Below, piece by piece: positions 19,970 through 28,037 of a DNA stretch of 35,413 bases. Under the pieces are notes generated by a model, which made no database searches, was not told the DNA's origin, and saw only the letters and a list, made by a program, of their open reading frames with translations. The DNA comes from an uncultured Alphaproteobacteria bacterium (GTDB taxonomy: Bacteria; Pseudomonadota; Alphaproteobacteria; Thalassobaculales; Thalassobaculaceae). The translations under genes were made by a program, and so were the position numbers. Position 1 is the stretch's first letter, and each line of letters starts with the position of its first letter. The DNA is taken from assembly GCA_902578675.1 (NCBI GenBank), contig CACHDV010000014.1, positions 1-35,413 of the forward strand. The letters run 5' to 3'.

Positions 19970-21559
19970 ATGAAATTTAGATTAACTGCTTTTGCTGCTA
20001 TCGCAGCGCTTGGGATGGCCATTACACCCGCCGACTCCAAAACATTTCGGTGGGCATTTCAGGGCGATCTTCAAACAATGGATCCGCACGGTCTATTTGA
20101 GACCATGACACTAGGTTTTCAACGTAATATTTATGAAGGCTTGGTTATTCGAAATGAAAAAATGGAGATGGTCGGTGCGCTCGCCGAGAGCTGGCAGAAT
20201 ATAGAGCCAACCGTCTGGCGTTTCAATTTAAGAAAGGGTGTTAAGTTTCATAATGGGTCGTCACTAGGCTCAGACGATGTGGCTTTTTCTGTAAAAAGAC
20301 TAAGTACCGAAGGTTCTGACATGAAAGTTGTGGCCGCACTTATAAAAGAAACGCGTATTGTGGACGAGCACACCATTGATCTCGTCACTCCAGCTCCAAA
20401 TCCTATACTGCCACTACAGTTGGAAATCTTTTACATTATGGATAAACAGTGGGCTGAAAAATACAAAGCATTAGAGGCTACAAATGTCAAAGGTGGCGAT
20501 GAGGGAAACTATGCAAACCTTAACGCGAACGGTACTGGACCGTTTATGCTCGGCGCGAGACAGTCGGGTGTGAAAACAGAACTCGTGATTAACCCTAACT
20601 ATTGGGGCACCGTAAAAGGCAATATTACAAAAGCAGTATTCACGCCGATTGCCCAAGACGCCACAAGGGTTGCTGCTTTGATTTCTGGTAATGTTCACAT
20701 GGCATATCCTGTTCCTGTTCAGGACTGGAAAAGACTTGACGATGCGAAAGGGGTAAAGCCACTAGCAGGTCCTGAGGCACGTACAATTTTTCTTGGTTTT
20801 GATCAGCTAAGAGACGAATTACTTTACTCAAATATTAAGGGCAAAAATCCATTCAAAGACCTCAGGGTAAGGCAGGCGTTTATAAAAGCAATTAATATCG
20901 ACGCCATCAAAAAGAAAGTAATGAGAGGAGCGAGCGTACCCGCAGGGTTGATGGTAGCTCCACAAATTAATGGTTTTAATTCTGCTCTAAATGATAGACC
21001 CTCTTACGATCCAAAAGGTGCAAAAAAGTTATTGGCCGACGCAGGTTATCCAGATGGTTTTGAGGTAACAATGGATTGTCCAAATAATCGCTACGTCAAT
21101 GATGAGCGTATTTGTCAAGCTTCCGCATCCATGCTCGCCAAGATCGGAGTCAAGGTAACCTTATTAGCCCAGCCGAAGTCAAAGTATTTTGGCAAGGTGT
21201 TAGCTCAGAATAACTATGACACGAGCTTTTTCTTGCTCGGGTGGACCCCATCGACATTCGATAGCCACAATCCGATATCTTCTTTGATGGCTTGTAGAGG
21301 TGGTCCTGACAAACTAGGAGCCTTTAATCTTGGAGGTTACTGTAATCTAAGAATTAATGAACTTGCCGCTTCGATACAATCCGAGACGAACCAAGAAAAA
21401 CGACAAAAGATGATCGATGAAGCATTCAAAATACACAAGGATGAAGTAGGTCATATCCCCTTGCATCAACAGCCACTTTCATGGGGAATATCTGAAAAGG
21501 TTGATCTGATTCAGCGTCCAGATAACGTTTTGGACCTTCGTTACGTCAACGTTAATTAA
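19970..21559 (+). CDS. ABC transporter substrate-binding protein, family 5 (peptide/opine type)
   Basis: A 529-residue periplasmic solute-binding protein of the SBP_bac_5 (DppA/OppA) family. An N-terminal signal peptide is evident: MKFR, a hydrophobic stretch to about residue 20, then a likely cleavage near residues 20-23. The mature protein opens with TFRWAFQGDLQTMDPHG. ESWQNIEPTVWRFNLRKGVKFHNG and DVAFSVKR are family-typical. There is no lipobox cysteine. It feeds the permeases and ATPase downstream. Dipeptides, glutathione, opines or nickel are all ligands of this family, so the ligand is not assigned. The flanking Shine-Dalgarno hairpin and the terminator after the stop suggest higher expression than for the other components. 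Confidence 0.92.
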   Translation: MKFRLTAFAAIAALGMAITPADSKTFRWAFQGDLQTMDPHGLFETMTLGFQRNIYEGLVIRNEKMEMVGALAESWQNIEPTVWRFNLRKGVKFHNGSSLGSDDVAFSVKRLSTEGSDMKVVAALIKETRIVDEHTIDLVTPAPNPILPLQLEIFYIMDKQWAEKYKALEATNVKGGDEGNYANLNANGTGPFMLGARQSGVKTELVINPNYWGTVKGNITKAVFTPIAQDATRVAALISGNVHMAYPVPVQDWKRLDDAKGVKPLAGPEARTIFLGFDQLRDELLYSNIKGKNPFKDLRVRQAFIKAINIDAIKKKVMRGASVPAGLMVAPQINGFNSALNDRPSYDPKGAKKLLADAGYPDGFEVTMDCPNNRYVNDERICQASASMLAKIGVKVTLLAQPKSKYFGKVLAQNNYDTSFFLLGWTPSTFDSHNPISSLMACRGGPDKLGAFNLGGYCNLRINELAASIQSETNQEKRQKMIDEAFKIHKDEVGHIPLHQQPLSWGISEKVDLIQRPDNVLDLRYVNVN

Positions 21560-21570
21560 ATCCCTAACTC

Positions 21571-21612
21571 CCTGAGGAGGATAATTAATAATTCCTCCTC
21601 AGGCTTTTTTTT
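21571..21612 (+). terminator. intrinsic terminator between binding protein and permease genes
   Basis: A perfect 11-base-pair stem, CCTGAGGAGGA at 21571-21581 and TCCTCCTCAGG at 21593-21603, with an 11-base AT loop, then C and eight Ts at 21605-21612. It lies 11 bases after the binding-protein stop and 64 bases before dppB. Partial read-through here would give more binding protein than membrane components. Confidence 0.92.
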
Positions 21613-21676
21613 AGAAAAAATAGATAAAACCAGTCTCTTTTTATGAAGTAAGCCATTTCCGAGGTTAATTGAGTTT

Positions 21677-22663
21677 ATGCTAGCATTTATATTTAAACGT
21701 CTACTGCAATCAGTAGTTGTAATGCTGACAGTTGCACTCATTGCTTTCGCGTTGTTTAGATATGTTGGTGATCCGATTAATAATATGGTGGGTCAAGATA
21801 CAACCCTGGAAGAACGTGCAGAACTAAAAGAGCGCCTTGGTTTAAATGATCCCTTCATAATCCAATTCTATCGTTTCGTCCGAGACGCTTCTGTTGGTGA
21901 ATTTGGCCTTTCGTATCAGCACAGACGTCCCGTCAAGGAACTCATTGCTGAGCGGTTGCCGGCGACACTTGAACTAGCACTAGTGTCGGCTATCTTAGCG
22001 CTCGCAATCGGTATTCCGATGGGTGTTTATACAGCGCTCAAGCGGTATGGTTTCCTCTCAAGAACATTCATGACAATTTCACTTGTTGGGGTGTCATTAC
22101 CAACATTTTTAATTGGAATTCTACTTATTTTATTTTTCGGCGTCATTTTACGTTGGCTTCCAACTTTCGGTAGGGGAGACATAGTAGAAATTGGTTGGTG
22201 GACCAGTGGCTTTTTAACAGCCTCAGGTTTAAAATCTCTGATAATGCCTTCTATCACACTCGCACTTTTTCAAATGACACTGATTATGCGTCTAGTAAGA
22301 GCGGAAATGCTAGAGGTGCTGCGAGCAGATTTTATTAAGTTTGCGCGTGCTCGGGGCCTACCAACTCGAGCCGTTCATTTTAGGCATGCTCTAAAAAATA
22401 CACTTGTCCCTGTTATAACAATAACTGGCCTTCAGCTTGGTTCTATCATAGCGTTTGCTATTATAACCGAAAGCGTCTTTCAATGGCCTGGCATGGGACT
22501 TCTTTTCATTCAGGCTATTGGCGAAGTTGACATTCCCGTTATGGCGGCCTACCTCGTGCTAATCGCGTTTTTCTTTGTTGTAATTAATATGGTTGTCGAC
22601 ATCCTTTACTTCGTTGTTGATCCCAGACTTCGTGTCGACAAGGCACTTGTTAATGGCCAGTAG
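21677..22663 (+). CDS. ABC transporter permease, DppB type
   Basis: A 328-residue inner-membrane permease of the DppB/OppB family. The start MLAFIFKRLLQSVVVMLTVALIAFALFRYVGDP is the typical first membrane helix followed by a periplasmic segment. The coupling (EAA-like) region reads DFIKFARARGLPTRAVHFRHALKN near residue 215. About six hydrophobic segments are visible. The gene ends 6 bases before the next permease, so the two are co-translated. Ligand specificity resides in the binding protein. Confidence 0.93.
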   Translation: MLAFIFKRLLQSVVVMLTVALIAFALFRYVGDPINNMVGQDTTLEERAELKERLGLNDPFIIQFYRFVRDASVGEFGLSYQHRRPVKELIAERLPATLELALVSAILALAIGIPMGVYTALKRYGFLSRTFMTISLVGVSLPTFLIGILLILFFGVILRWLPTFGRGDIVEIGWWTSGFLTASGLKSLIMPSITLALFQMTLIMRLVRAEMLEVLRADFIKFARARGLPTRAVHFRHALKNTLVPVITITGLQLGSIIAFAIITESVFQWPGMGLLFIQAIGEVDIPVMAAYLVLIAFFFVVINMVVDILYFVVDPRLRVDKALVNGQ

Positions 22664-22669
22664 TTAATA

Positions 22670-23611
22670 ATGACAGAAAATAAAAACCCTATAACTTTAC
22701 TTGATTACTTTGGACAGATGCGTGATAGCGATCTCTGGTTTAGCTTTACACGATCTCCCGTTATTGTTGCTTCGGCCTGCGTAACGCTATTGTATTTAAT
22801 AGTTACGATTTTTGCACCACTCATCGCGCCCCATGACCCGTTCGATTTAGCTAGCATAGATTTATTAGACGCGAGTCTCCCACCTGTTTGGATGGATGAT
22901 GGGGAACTTCGATTCATTTTAGGTACGGATGATCAAGGAAGAGACATTCTTTCAACCATAATATATGGCTCACGGATTTCATTATTTGTTGGATTTGCGT
23001 CGGTTATTTTTTCTCTAATCCTTGGTGTAGGCCTGGGTCTCATTAGTGGTTATGTAGGAGGTCGATTAGATGCGTTTATAATGCGTGTTGCGGACGTTCA
23101 ACTCTCTTTTCCAGCTATACTTATAGCCTTGCTGGTAGATGGACTAGCAAGAACATTACTCCCTCGCGAACACCACGACGAAGTGGCTCTATATGTACTC
23201 GTATTCGCCATCGGAATTTCTGGTTGGGTTCAATATGCTCGGACAGTCAGAGGGCAGACGTTAGTAGAAAAAGGGAAAGAATATGTGCAGGCGGCGCGGG
23301 TTATTGGTATTCGAAAATGGACGATCCTTCTACGCCACATATTACCGAATGTAACGGGACCAGTTCTCGTAATTGCAACTATACACCTAGCTATTGCAAT
23401 TATTACCGAAGCTACTCTCAGCTTTTTAGGGGTAGGTGTACCACCAACCACACCCTCTTTAGGAACGCTTATCAGGATAGGCAACGATTTTCTCTTCTCT
23501 GGAGAATGGTGGATAACAATTTTCCCTGGCATAGCCCTGGTTCTTCTTGTTCTGGCCGTGAACCTTTTAGGCGACTGGTTACGTGACGCCCTAAACCCTA
23601 AACTACGGTGA
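22670..23611 (+). CDS. ABC transporter permease, DppC type
   Basis: A 313-residue DppC/OppC-type permease. It has the N-terminal helix and PHDPFDLASIDLL-type segment characteristic of DppC, then LGTDDQGRDILSTIIYGSRISL, a strong family signature, near residue 84. The coupling loop is YVQAARVIGIRKWTILLRHILPN near residue 205. It partners the upstream DppB-type permease. Its TGA overlaps the GTG of the ATPase gene by 4 bases (GTGA at 23608-23611), which implies translational coupling. Confidence 0.93.
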   Translation: MTENKNPITLLDYFGQMRDSDLWFSFTRSPVIVASACVTLLYLIVTIFAPLIAPHDPFDLASIDLLDASLPPVWMDDGELRFILGTDDQGRDILSTIIYGSRISLFVGFASVIFSLILGVGLGLISGYVGGRLDAFIMRVADVQLSFPAILIALLVDGLARTLLPREHHDEVALYVLVFAIGISGWVQYARTVRGQTLVEKGKEYVQAARVIGIRKWTILLRHILPNVTGPVLVIATIHLAIAIITEATLSFLGVGVPPTTPSLGTLIRIGNDFLFSGEWWITIFPGIALVLLVLAVNLLGDWLRDALNPKLR

Positions 23612-25356
23612 CTAAATTGACGCTTCTTCAAATAAACAACCTCGAAATAGAGTTCCCCAGTCGTAAATCAGTTTTAAGAGCTGTAGATAACGTTTCTCTC
23701 TCACTCGAAAAAGGGGATATTCTAGGAATAGTTGGCGAGTCTGGCGCCGGAAAATCAACTGTAGGTAACGCACTTATAGGTCTATTAGAACCACCTGGAC
23801 AAATGACGAAAGGGGAAATTTTCCTTGACGGCAATCGTATAGACAATCTGCCAGATTCTGAAAAGCAGAAGATACGTGGTAAAAAAATTGGAATGATCTT
23901 CCAAGATCCTCTAACAAGTCTTAACCCTCTGCAAACAATTGAACATCAGCTGGTCGAAACCATTAACTTGCATCTAGAGCTTGGGGAAAATGACGCTCGA
24001 CAAAGAGCGGTTGAACTACTTGATCAAGTTGGCATTCCGGATCCCGATGTCCGCGTCAAACAATATCCACACCAGTTTTCTGGAGGAATGCGACAGCGAG
24101 TTGTCGTGGCATTAGCACTTTGCGCTGAACCTAACCTCATTATAGCAGATGAACCTACGACAGCTCTCGACGTATCGATACAAGCCCAAATCCTTGATTT
24201 GATGAGAGGATTGTGCAAAGAAAAGCAGGTAGGCATGGTCATTATCACACATGATATGGGAGTGATAGCAGACATTACGGATAGAGTTGCTGTTATGTAT
24301 CGTGGACGTTTAGTGGAGCACGGGGCGACAGAGAAGATCCTTGGTAATCCTGACCACCCTTATACTCAAAGTTTAATCTCCGCCGTACCAAGACCCGATA
24401 TTAAACTTATACGTTTTCCAAAGGTCACGTACATAGAAGACGTTGCAGAAAAAAATACTGAAATCGATATAACCGAGCACTGGCTTGGCAAGGCTCGCGA
24501 ATACGAAACAGCGCCAGGTCCCCTCGTTGAGTTAAAAAATATCAGCATGCGCTTTACCACTAAGCCAGCTTTACTGAGAAAAAATAGGATTTTTCTAGAT
24601 GCGGTAAATAATGTTTCTTTAGATATCCATGAGGGGGAGGTATTTGGACTGGTAGGAGAGTCGGGATCAGGAAAGTCAACTGTAGCAAGAATAATCTGCG
24701 GACTATATACGCCGGTTTCTGGCGCAATTAATTTTGCAGGTACAGAATTAACGGCGTTAAAAAAACAAAGCGATCTAGACCCGTTCCGCAAACAAATGCA
24801 AATGATATTTCAGGACCCATATTCAAGCTTAAACCCTCGCATGCGTGTACTTGATATAGTTGCAGAACCAATCCTCTTTCATCAGTTAGCTGAAACGCGG
24901 CGCGAGGTTGAAATCATAGTAAAAGATTTATTAGAACATGTTGGATTAGGCGCACAATCCGCAGTTAGGTATCCTCACGAATTTTCTGGTGGACAACGGC
25001 AGCGCATTTCTATCGCCCGCGCATTAGCTACTAGGCCAAGGTTTCTCATTTGTGACGAACCCACATCCGCACTTGATGTATCAATACAAGCCCAAATTCT
25101 TAATTTGCTAAAAGACCTTCAAGAGGAACTTGGTCTGACAATGCTGTTTATAAGCCATGATTTACCTGTAATCCGGCAAATGTGTGATCGAGTGGGAGTT
25201 ATGAAGGACGGATTTTTGTGCGAAATGAAAGAAACCGAAGTACTTTTTGAAAACCCAGCACATGAATATACACAGCATTTACTTAACCTAATGCCACGCT
25301 TAGAGGGCTTATCTTTGGAAGGGCTCGATATGCAGCCGCAACCAAATCAAAACTAA
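23608..25356 (+). CDS. fused double ABC ATPase (DppD-DppF type)
   Basis: A 582-residue protein carrying two complete ABC ATPase domains, so one polypeptide replaces separate DppD and DppF. Domain 1: Walker A GESGAGKST (43-51), Q-loop IFQDPLTSLNP, signature FSGGMRQR, Walker B IIADEPTTALDV. Domain 2: Walker A GESGSGKST near residue 350, IFQDPYSSLNP, FSGGQRQR and FLICDEPTSALDV. Each domain ends with an oligopeptide-type tail (NPDHPYTQSLISAVP; NPAHEYTQHLLNLMP). Fused ATPases occur in GsiA and YejF and are common in Alphaproteobacteria. Both sites look catalytically intact. It starts with GTG overlapping the permease stop. Confidence 0.94.
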   Translation: MTKLTLLQINNLEIEFPSRKSVLRAVDNVSLSLEKGDILGIVGESGAGKSTVGNALIGLLEPPGQMTKGEIFLDGNRIDNLPDSEKQKIRGKKIGMIFQDPLTSLNPLQTIEHQLVETINLHLELGENDARQRAVELLDQVGIPDPDVRVKQYPHQFSGGMRQRVVVALALCAEPNLIIADEPTTALDVSIQAQILDLMRGLCKEKQVGMVIITHDMGVIADITDRVAVMYRGRLVEHGATEKILGNPDHPYTQSLISAVPRPDIKLIRFPKVTYIEDVAEKNTEIDITEHWLGKAREYETAPGPLVELKNISMRFTTKPALLRKNRIFLDAVNNVSLDIHEGEVFGLVGESGSGKSTVARIICGLYTPVSGAINFAGTELTALKKQSDLDPFRKQMQMIFQDPYSSLNPRMRVLDIVAEPILFHQLAETRREVEIIVKDLLEHVGLGAQSAVRYPHEFSGGQRQRISIARALATRPRFLICDEPTSALDVSIQAQILNLLKDLQEELGLTMLFISHDLPVIRQMCDRVGVMKDGFLCEMKETEVLFENPAHEYTQHLLNLMPRLEGLSLEGLDMQPQPNQN

Positions 25357-25370
25357 AGAAAGGAAGAAAG

Positions 25371-26873
25371 GTGACTTCTTACGACGTCGTTATAATTGGG
25401 GCTGGAAACGCAGCATTAACGTCAGCACTTGCAGCTCGAGAAAATGGAGCCTCTGTGTTAATTCTAGAAAAAGCACCGGAACATGAAAAAGGTGGCAACT
25501 CCTATTTTACCGCAGGAGGCTTTCGGTTCTGCTATGACAATGTAGAGGATGTAGCAACTGATGTTTTAACGGATCTTTCGCCAGCAGAACGCGATCAAAT
25601 CGTCCTACCAAAACACGACAGACAAGTATTCTACGACGCTCTTATGAAAGTTACCAAACACCAAGCAAATGAAGAAATGGCGTGGCGATTAATCGATAAT
25701 TCTAGACCAACTATGGTATGGCTGCGTAATCATGGCATCCGTTTTATACCAATGTTTGGTCGGCAGTCTTTTATGGTCGACGGAAAACACCATTTTTACG
25801 GCGGGGTAAACATCGAAGCAGTGGGCGGCGGCTCTGGTTTAGTCGAAGCCGAAATAAGGCGCGCACTTCAGATCGGGTGTGAAATACGATACGATACGGC
25901 GGCTACTCGCTTGATCCAAGATAAAAATAAAAAAATCACGGGCCTGGAAATTTCGAGTCCAGATGGCATTGAGACGATAAATGCACGATCTATAGTGCTC
26001 GCGTGTGGTGGGTTCGAGTCCAACCCTGAAATGAGAGCAAGATATCTTGGCCCTGGCTGGGATCTTGCTAGGGTTCGAGGGACGAAACATAATATGGGCG
26101 ACGGAATAAAGATGGCAATTGATATAGGCGCCCGAGCATACGGAAATTGGTCTGGTTGTCACTCTGTCGGATGGGATATATCTGCGCCAGAATACGGCGA
26201 TTACGAGGTTCTTGATAATTTCCAGAAGCATTCGTACCCATGGGGTATAATGGTGAATACAGATGGAAATAGATTTGTAGATGAAGGTGAGGATTTGCGT
26301 AATCATACCTATGTGAAATTTGGACGCGAAATAATGAAACAGCCTAATCGCACCGCGATCCAAATCTTTGACCAGAAAACTATCCCGCTATTAAGAGATG
26401 AATATCGGATCCGTCAAGTCACAAAGGTTTCTGGAAATACAATAGCAGAGTTAGCACAAGAACTAGAAATAAATGTATCTGCATTAACCAAAACAATTGA
26501 CGAATTTAATGCCGCCTGTAAACCCGGTAACTTTAATCCTTCAATTTTAGATGGTGTTGCGACAACAGGTTTAAATCCAAATAAAACAAACTGGGCATTA
26601 CCAGTAGATGAACCGCCCTTTGAGGCTTTCATTACAACAACTGGCGTTACGTTTACCTTTGGCGGGTTGAAAGTCGACGAAAAAGGCTCTGTTCTTGATA
26701 ACAACAATAGATCCATAAGTGGTCTATTCGCAGCTGGGGAACTGGTTGGTGGATTATTTTACGAAAACTATCCCGGCGGCAGTGGTCTAATGGCAGGTGC
26801 TGTTTATGGTAAAATTGCTGGAGAGAACGCCGCTTCACATGCTATAGGTAATAGCAAAGACACCAGTCATTAA
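25371..26873 (+). CDS. FAD-dependent dehydrogenase, TcuA (tricarballylate dehydrogenase)-like
   Basis: A 500-residue flavoprotein of the succinate dehydrogenase/fumarate reductase superfamily. The FAD-binding start is YDVVIIGAGNAALTSALAA, followed by GGNSYFTAGGFRF, a stretch typical of TcuA, which oxidises tricarballylate to cis-aconitate. The C-terminal GLFAAGELVGGLFYENYPGG is the flavin-contact region. There is no signal peptide. The usual partner TcuB is absent, and no TcuC transporter is present; instead the gene follows the peptide-type ABC importer by 14 bases after a GTG start with an AAGGAAGAAAGG purine tract ahead. This suggests that the dehydrogenase acts on something derived from the imported substrate. 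KSTD- and fumarate-reductase-like functions are alternatives. Confidence 0.82.
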   Translation: MTSYDVVIIGAGNAALTSALAARENGASVLILEKAPEHEKGGNSYFTAGGFRFCYDNVEDVATDVLTDLSPAERDQIVLPKHDRQVFYDALMKVTKHQANEEMAWRLIDNSRPTMVWLRNHGIRFIPMFGRQSFMVDGKHHFYGGVNIEAVGGGSGLVEAEIRRALQIGCEIRYDTAATRLIQDKNKKITGLEISSPDGIETINARSIVLACGGFESNPEMRARYLGPGWDLARVRGTKHNMGDGIKMAIDIGARAYGNWSGCHSVGWDISAPEYGDYEVLDNFQKHSYPWGIMVNTDGNRFVDEGEDLRNHTYVKFGREIMKQPNRTAIQIFDQKTIPLLRDEYRIRQVTKVSGNTIAELAQELEINVSALTKTIDEFNAACKPGNFNPSILDGVATTGLNPNKTNWALPVDEPPFEAFITTTGVTFTFGGLKVDEKGSVLDNNNRSISGLFAAGELVGGLFYENYPGGSGLMAGAVYGKIAGENAASHAIGNSKDTSH

Positions 26874-26890
26874 GGCTCAATTAGGGCCTT
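26872..26890 (+). other. hairpin at the TcuA-like stop codon
   Basis: AAGGCTC at 26872-26878 and GGGCCTT at 26884-26890 can pair over 7 positions (one G-U) around the loop AATTA, starting within the stop codon. No T-run follows, so a classical terminator is not supported; it may mark or protect the 3' end of the transporter transcript. Confidence 0.35.
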
Positions 26891-26990
26891 CCCGTATCGA
26901 AAAATACATGTCAATTAGGTTCAACTTTTAATGATATTCTGCGGCTTTTTGAAGCAGATATTTAGTCAGCACGCAGATGATTTTGTCTTT

Positions 26991-27006
26991 ATTGTTTAAA
27001 AACAAT
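26991..27006. promoter_or_regulatory. candidate operator: 16-base perfect palindrome upstream of proteorhodopsin
   Basis: ATTGTTTAAAAACAAT is perfectly self-complementary (7-base arms, 2-base centre). It lies about 45 bases upstream of the best -10 hexamer of the proteorhodopsin promoter, a place suited to an activator or repressor. The binding protein is unknown. Confidence 0.4.
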
Positions 27007-27028
27007 GACTTAAATAGAAAAATAAGGA

Positions 27029-27057
27029 TTTTTGCGTCATGCAAAAAATGTTATAAT
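27029..27057 (+). promoter_or_regulatory. probable proteorhodopsin promoter
   Basis: A consensus -10 hexamer TATAAT lies at 27052-27057, the best in the region. The -35 is poor: TTTTTG at 27029-27034 gives a 17-base spacer, while the better TTGCGT at 27032-27037 gives only 14. A transcript from here would have a leader of about 90 bases before the opsin start. The weak -35 fits activator dependence. Confidence 0.5.
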
Positions 27058-27070
27058 TGTGATTCGGTGG

Positions 27071-27122
27071 TATCAACTTTTTGATAACAAAAACAGGCAA
27101 GGGTTAGAACTGATACTCAGTT
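27071..27122 (+). promoter_or_regulatory. two small hairpins in the proteorhodopsin mRNA leader
   Basis: The predicted leader holds two perfect 6-base stems: TATCAA/TTGATA at 27071-27086 with loop CTTT, and AACTGA/TCAGTT at 27108-27122 with loop TAC. Both lie between the -10 and the Shine-Dalgarno. They are short but perfect. They could stabilise the abundant opsin mRNA, or the first could be a DNA operator. Confidence 0.4.
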
Positions 27123-27156
27123 ATAGTCTCGTTTTATACCCGAGGAGTAAATGAAC

Positions 27157-27864
27157 ATGGATAAATCATTAATGCTAAATCCAGCGGACTACGTAGGAGT
27201 TTCCTTCTGGATTATCTCAGCTGCAATGGTAGCTGCAACTTACTTTTTCTACGTTGAACGTGACAGAGCAATAGGTAAATGGAAGACATCACTAACAGTA
27301 GCCGCGATGGTAACAGGTATTGCTGCTATCCACTACTTCTATATGCGAGAAGTTTGGGTTGCTACAGGTGAGTCCCCGATAGTCTTTAGATATGTTGACT
27401 GGCTATTGACCGTTCCTCTGCAAATAGTCGAGTTTTATTTGATATTAGCCGCAGTCGCAGCGGTGGCTGCTGCTTTATTCTGGCGCCTCTTGATCGCTTC
27501 ACTTGTGATGCTAATCGCAGGATATTTAGGTGAAGTGGGTGGACAGGATGGGTCCGGCCTATGGATCTACTTTATCATTGGAATGGCCGGATGGTTATAT
27601 ATCCTGTACGAAATTTTTGCCGGCGAGGCGAGCAAAATAAATGCTAGCGAGGGCACCAACGCCTCGAAAACTGCATTTAACGCTCTAAAATGGATCGTAA
27701 CGGTTGGATGGGCAATTTATCCAATAGGTTACGTTTGGGGCTACGCCGGAGGTGGAGACGCAGAAGCACTAAACATTATCTACAACCTAGCTGATTTTAT
27801 TAATAAAATAGCCTTTGGTGTAGTGATTTGGGTGGCGGCAACTTCACCTGAATCAAATAAATAA
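27157..27864 (+). CDS. proteorhodopsin, blue-tuned light-driven proton pump
   Basis: A seven-helix microbial rhodopsin. With numbering from the ATG at 27151: the helix-C motif RYVDWLLTVPLQIVEF gives Asp83 (proton acceptor), Thr87 and Glu94 (proton donor), the triad of outward proton pumps. Position 105 of the reference protein is Gln91, predicting blue absorption; Leu there gives green. His61 (reference His75) is kept and the retinal-binding lysine is Lys219 in ADFINKIAFG. AGGAG at 27143-27147 lies 3 bases before the ATG at 27151 but 9 before that at 27157, so the latter is preferred (235 residues). The N-terminus is short and lacks the signal peptide found in many proteorhodopsins. Retinal is supplied by the five genes that follow. 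Confidence 0.97.
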   Translation: MDKSLMLNPADYVGVSFWIISAAMVAATYFFYVERDRAIGKWKTSLTVAAMVTGIAAIHYFYMREVWVATGESPIVFRYVDWLLTVPLQIVEFYLILAAVAAVAAALFWRLLIASLVMLIAGYLGEVGGQDGSGLWIYFIIGMAGWLYILYEIFAGEASKINASEGTNASKTAFNALKWIVTVGWAIYPIGYVWGYAGGGDAEALNIIYNLADFINKIAFGVVIWVAATSPESNK

Positions 27865-27890
27865 CCGAAATTGGTTGTGACTTAGTAAAA

Positions 27891-27920
27891 GCGGGCGATA
27901 GTTTTTACAATATCGCCCGC
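27891..27920. other. strong hairpin between proteorhodopsin and crtE
   Basis: GCGGGCGATA at 27891-27900 and TATCGCCCGC at 27911-27920 form a perfect 10-base-pair, GC-rich stem around a 10-base loop. It begins 26 bases after the opsin stop. The plus strand continues with AAAAC, so this is not a standard terminator for the operon; on the minus strand only four Ts follow. A leaky terminator, RNase block or processing site that leaves opsin mRNA in excess is likely. Confidence 0.8.
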
Positions 27921-28037
27921 AAAACTAAAGGGTTACCTGCAATTAAGAAGCAACAAAAAGCTGAACTACTCACCGCTCCCGCCCTTAAATCTGACTCGGG
28001 TCAACTAGGACTCGTAAAAGAAGAGTTAAAGACCAAA

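Noticed and set aside
23230-23631. 133-residue minus-strand open frame inside the permease gene
   Set aside because: It lies wholly antisense to the well-supported DppC-type gene and the ATPase start; a shadow frame.
25839-26363. 174-residue minus-strand open frame inside the TcuA-like gene
   Set aside because: Long, but antisense to a gene with clear FAD motifs and with no domain of its own.
27859-27866. Programmed -1 frameshift joining opsin to CrtE
   Set aside because: The reading frame allows it, but there is no standard slippery heptamer and the opsin has a normal stop; treated only as an alternative within the crtE start problem.
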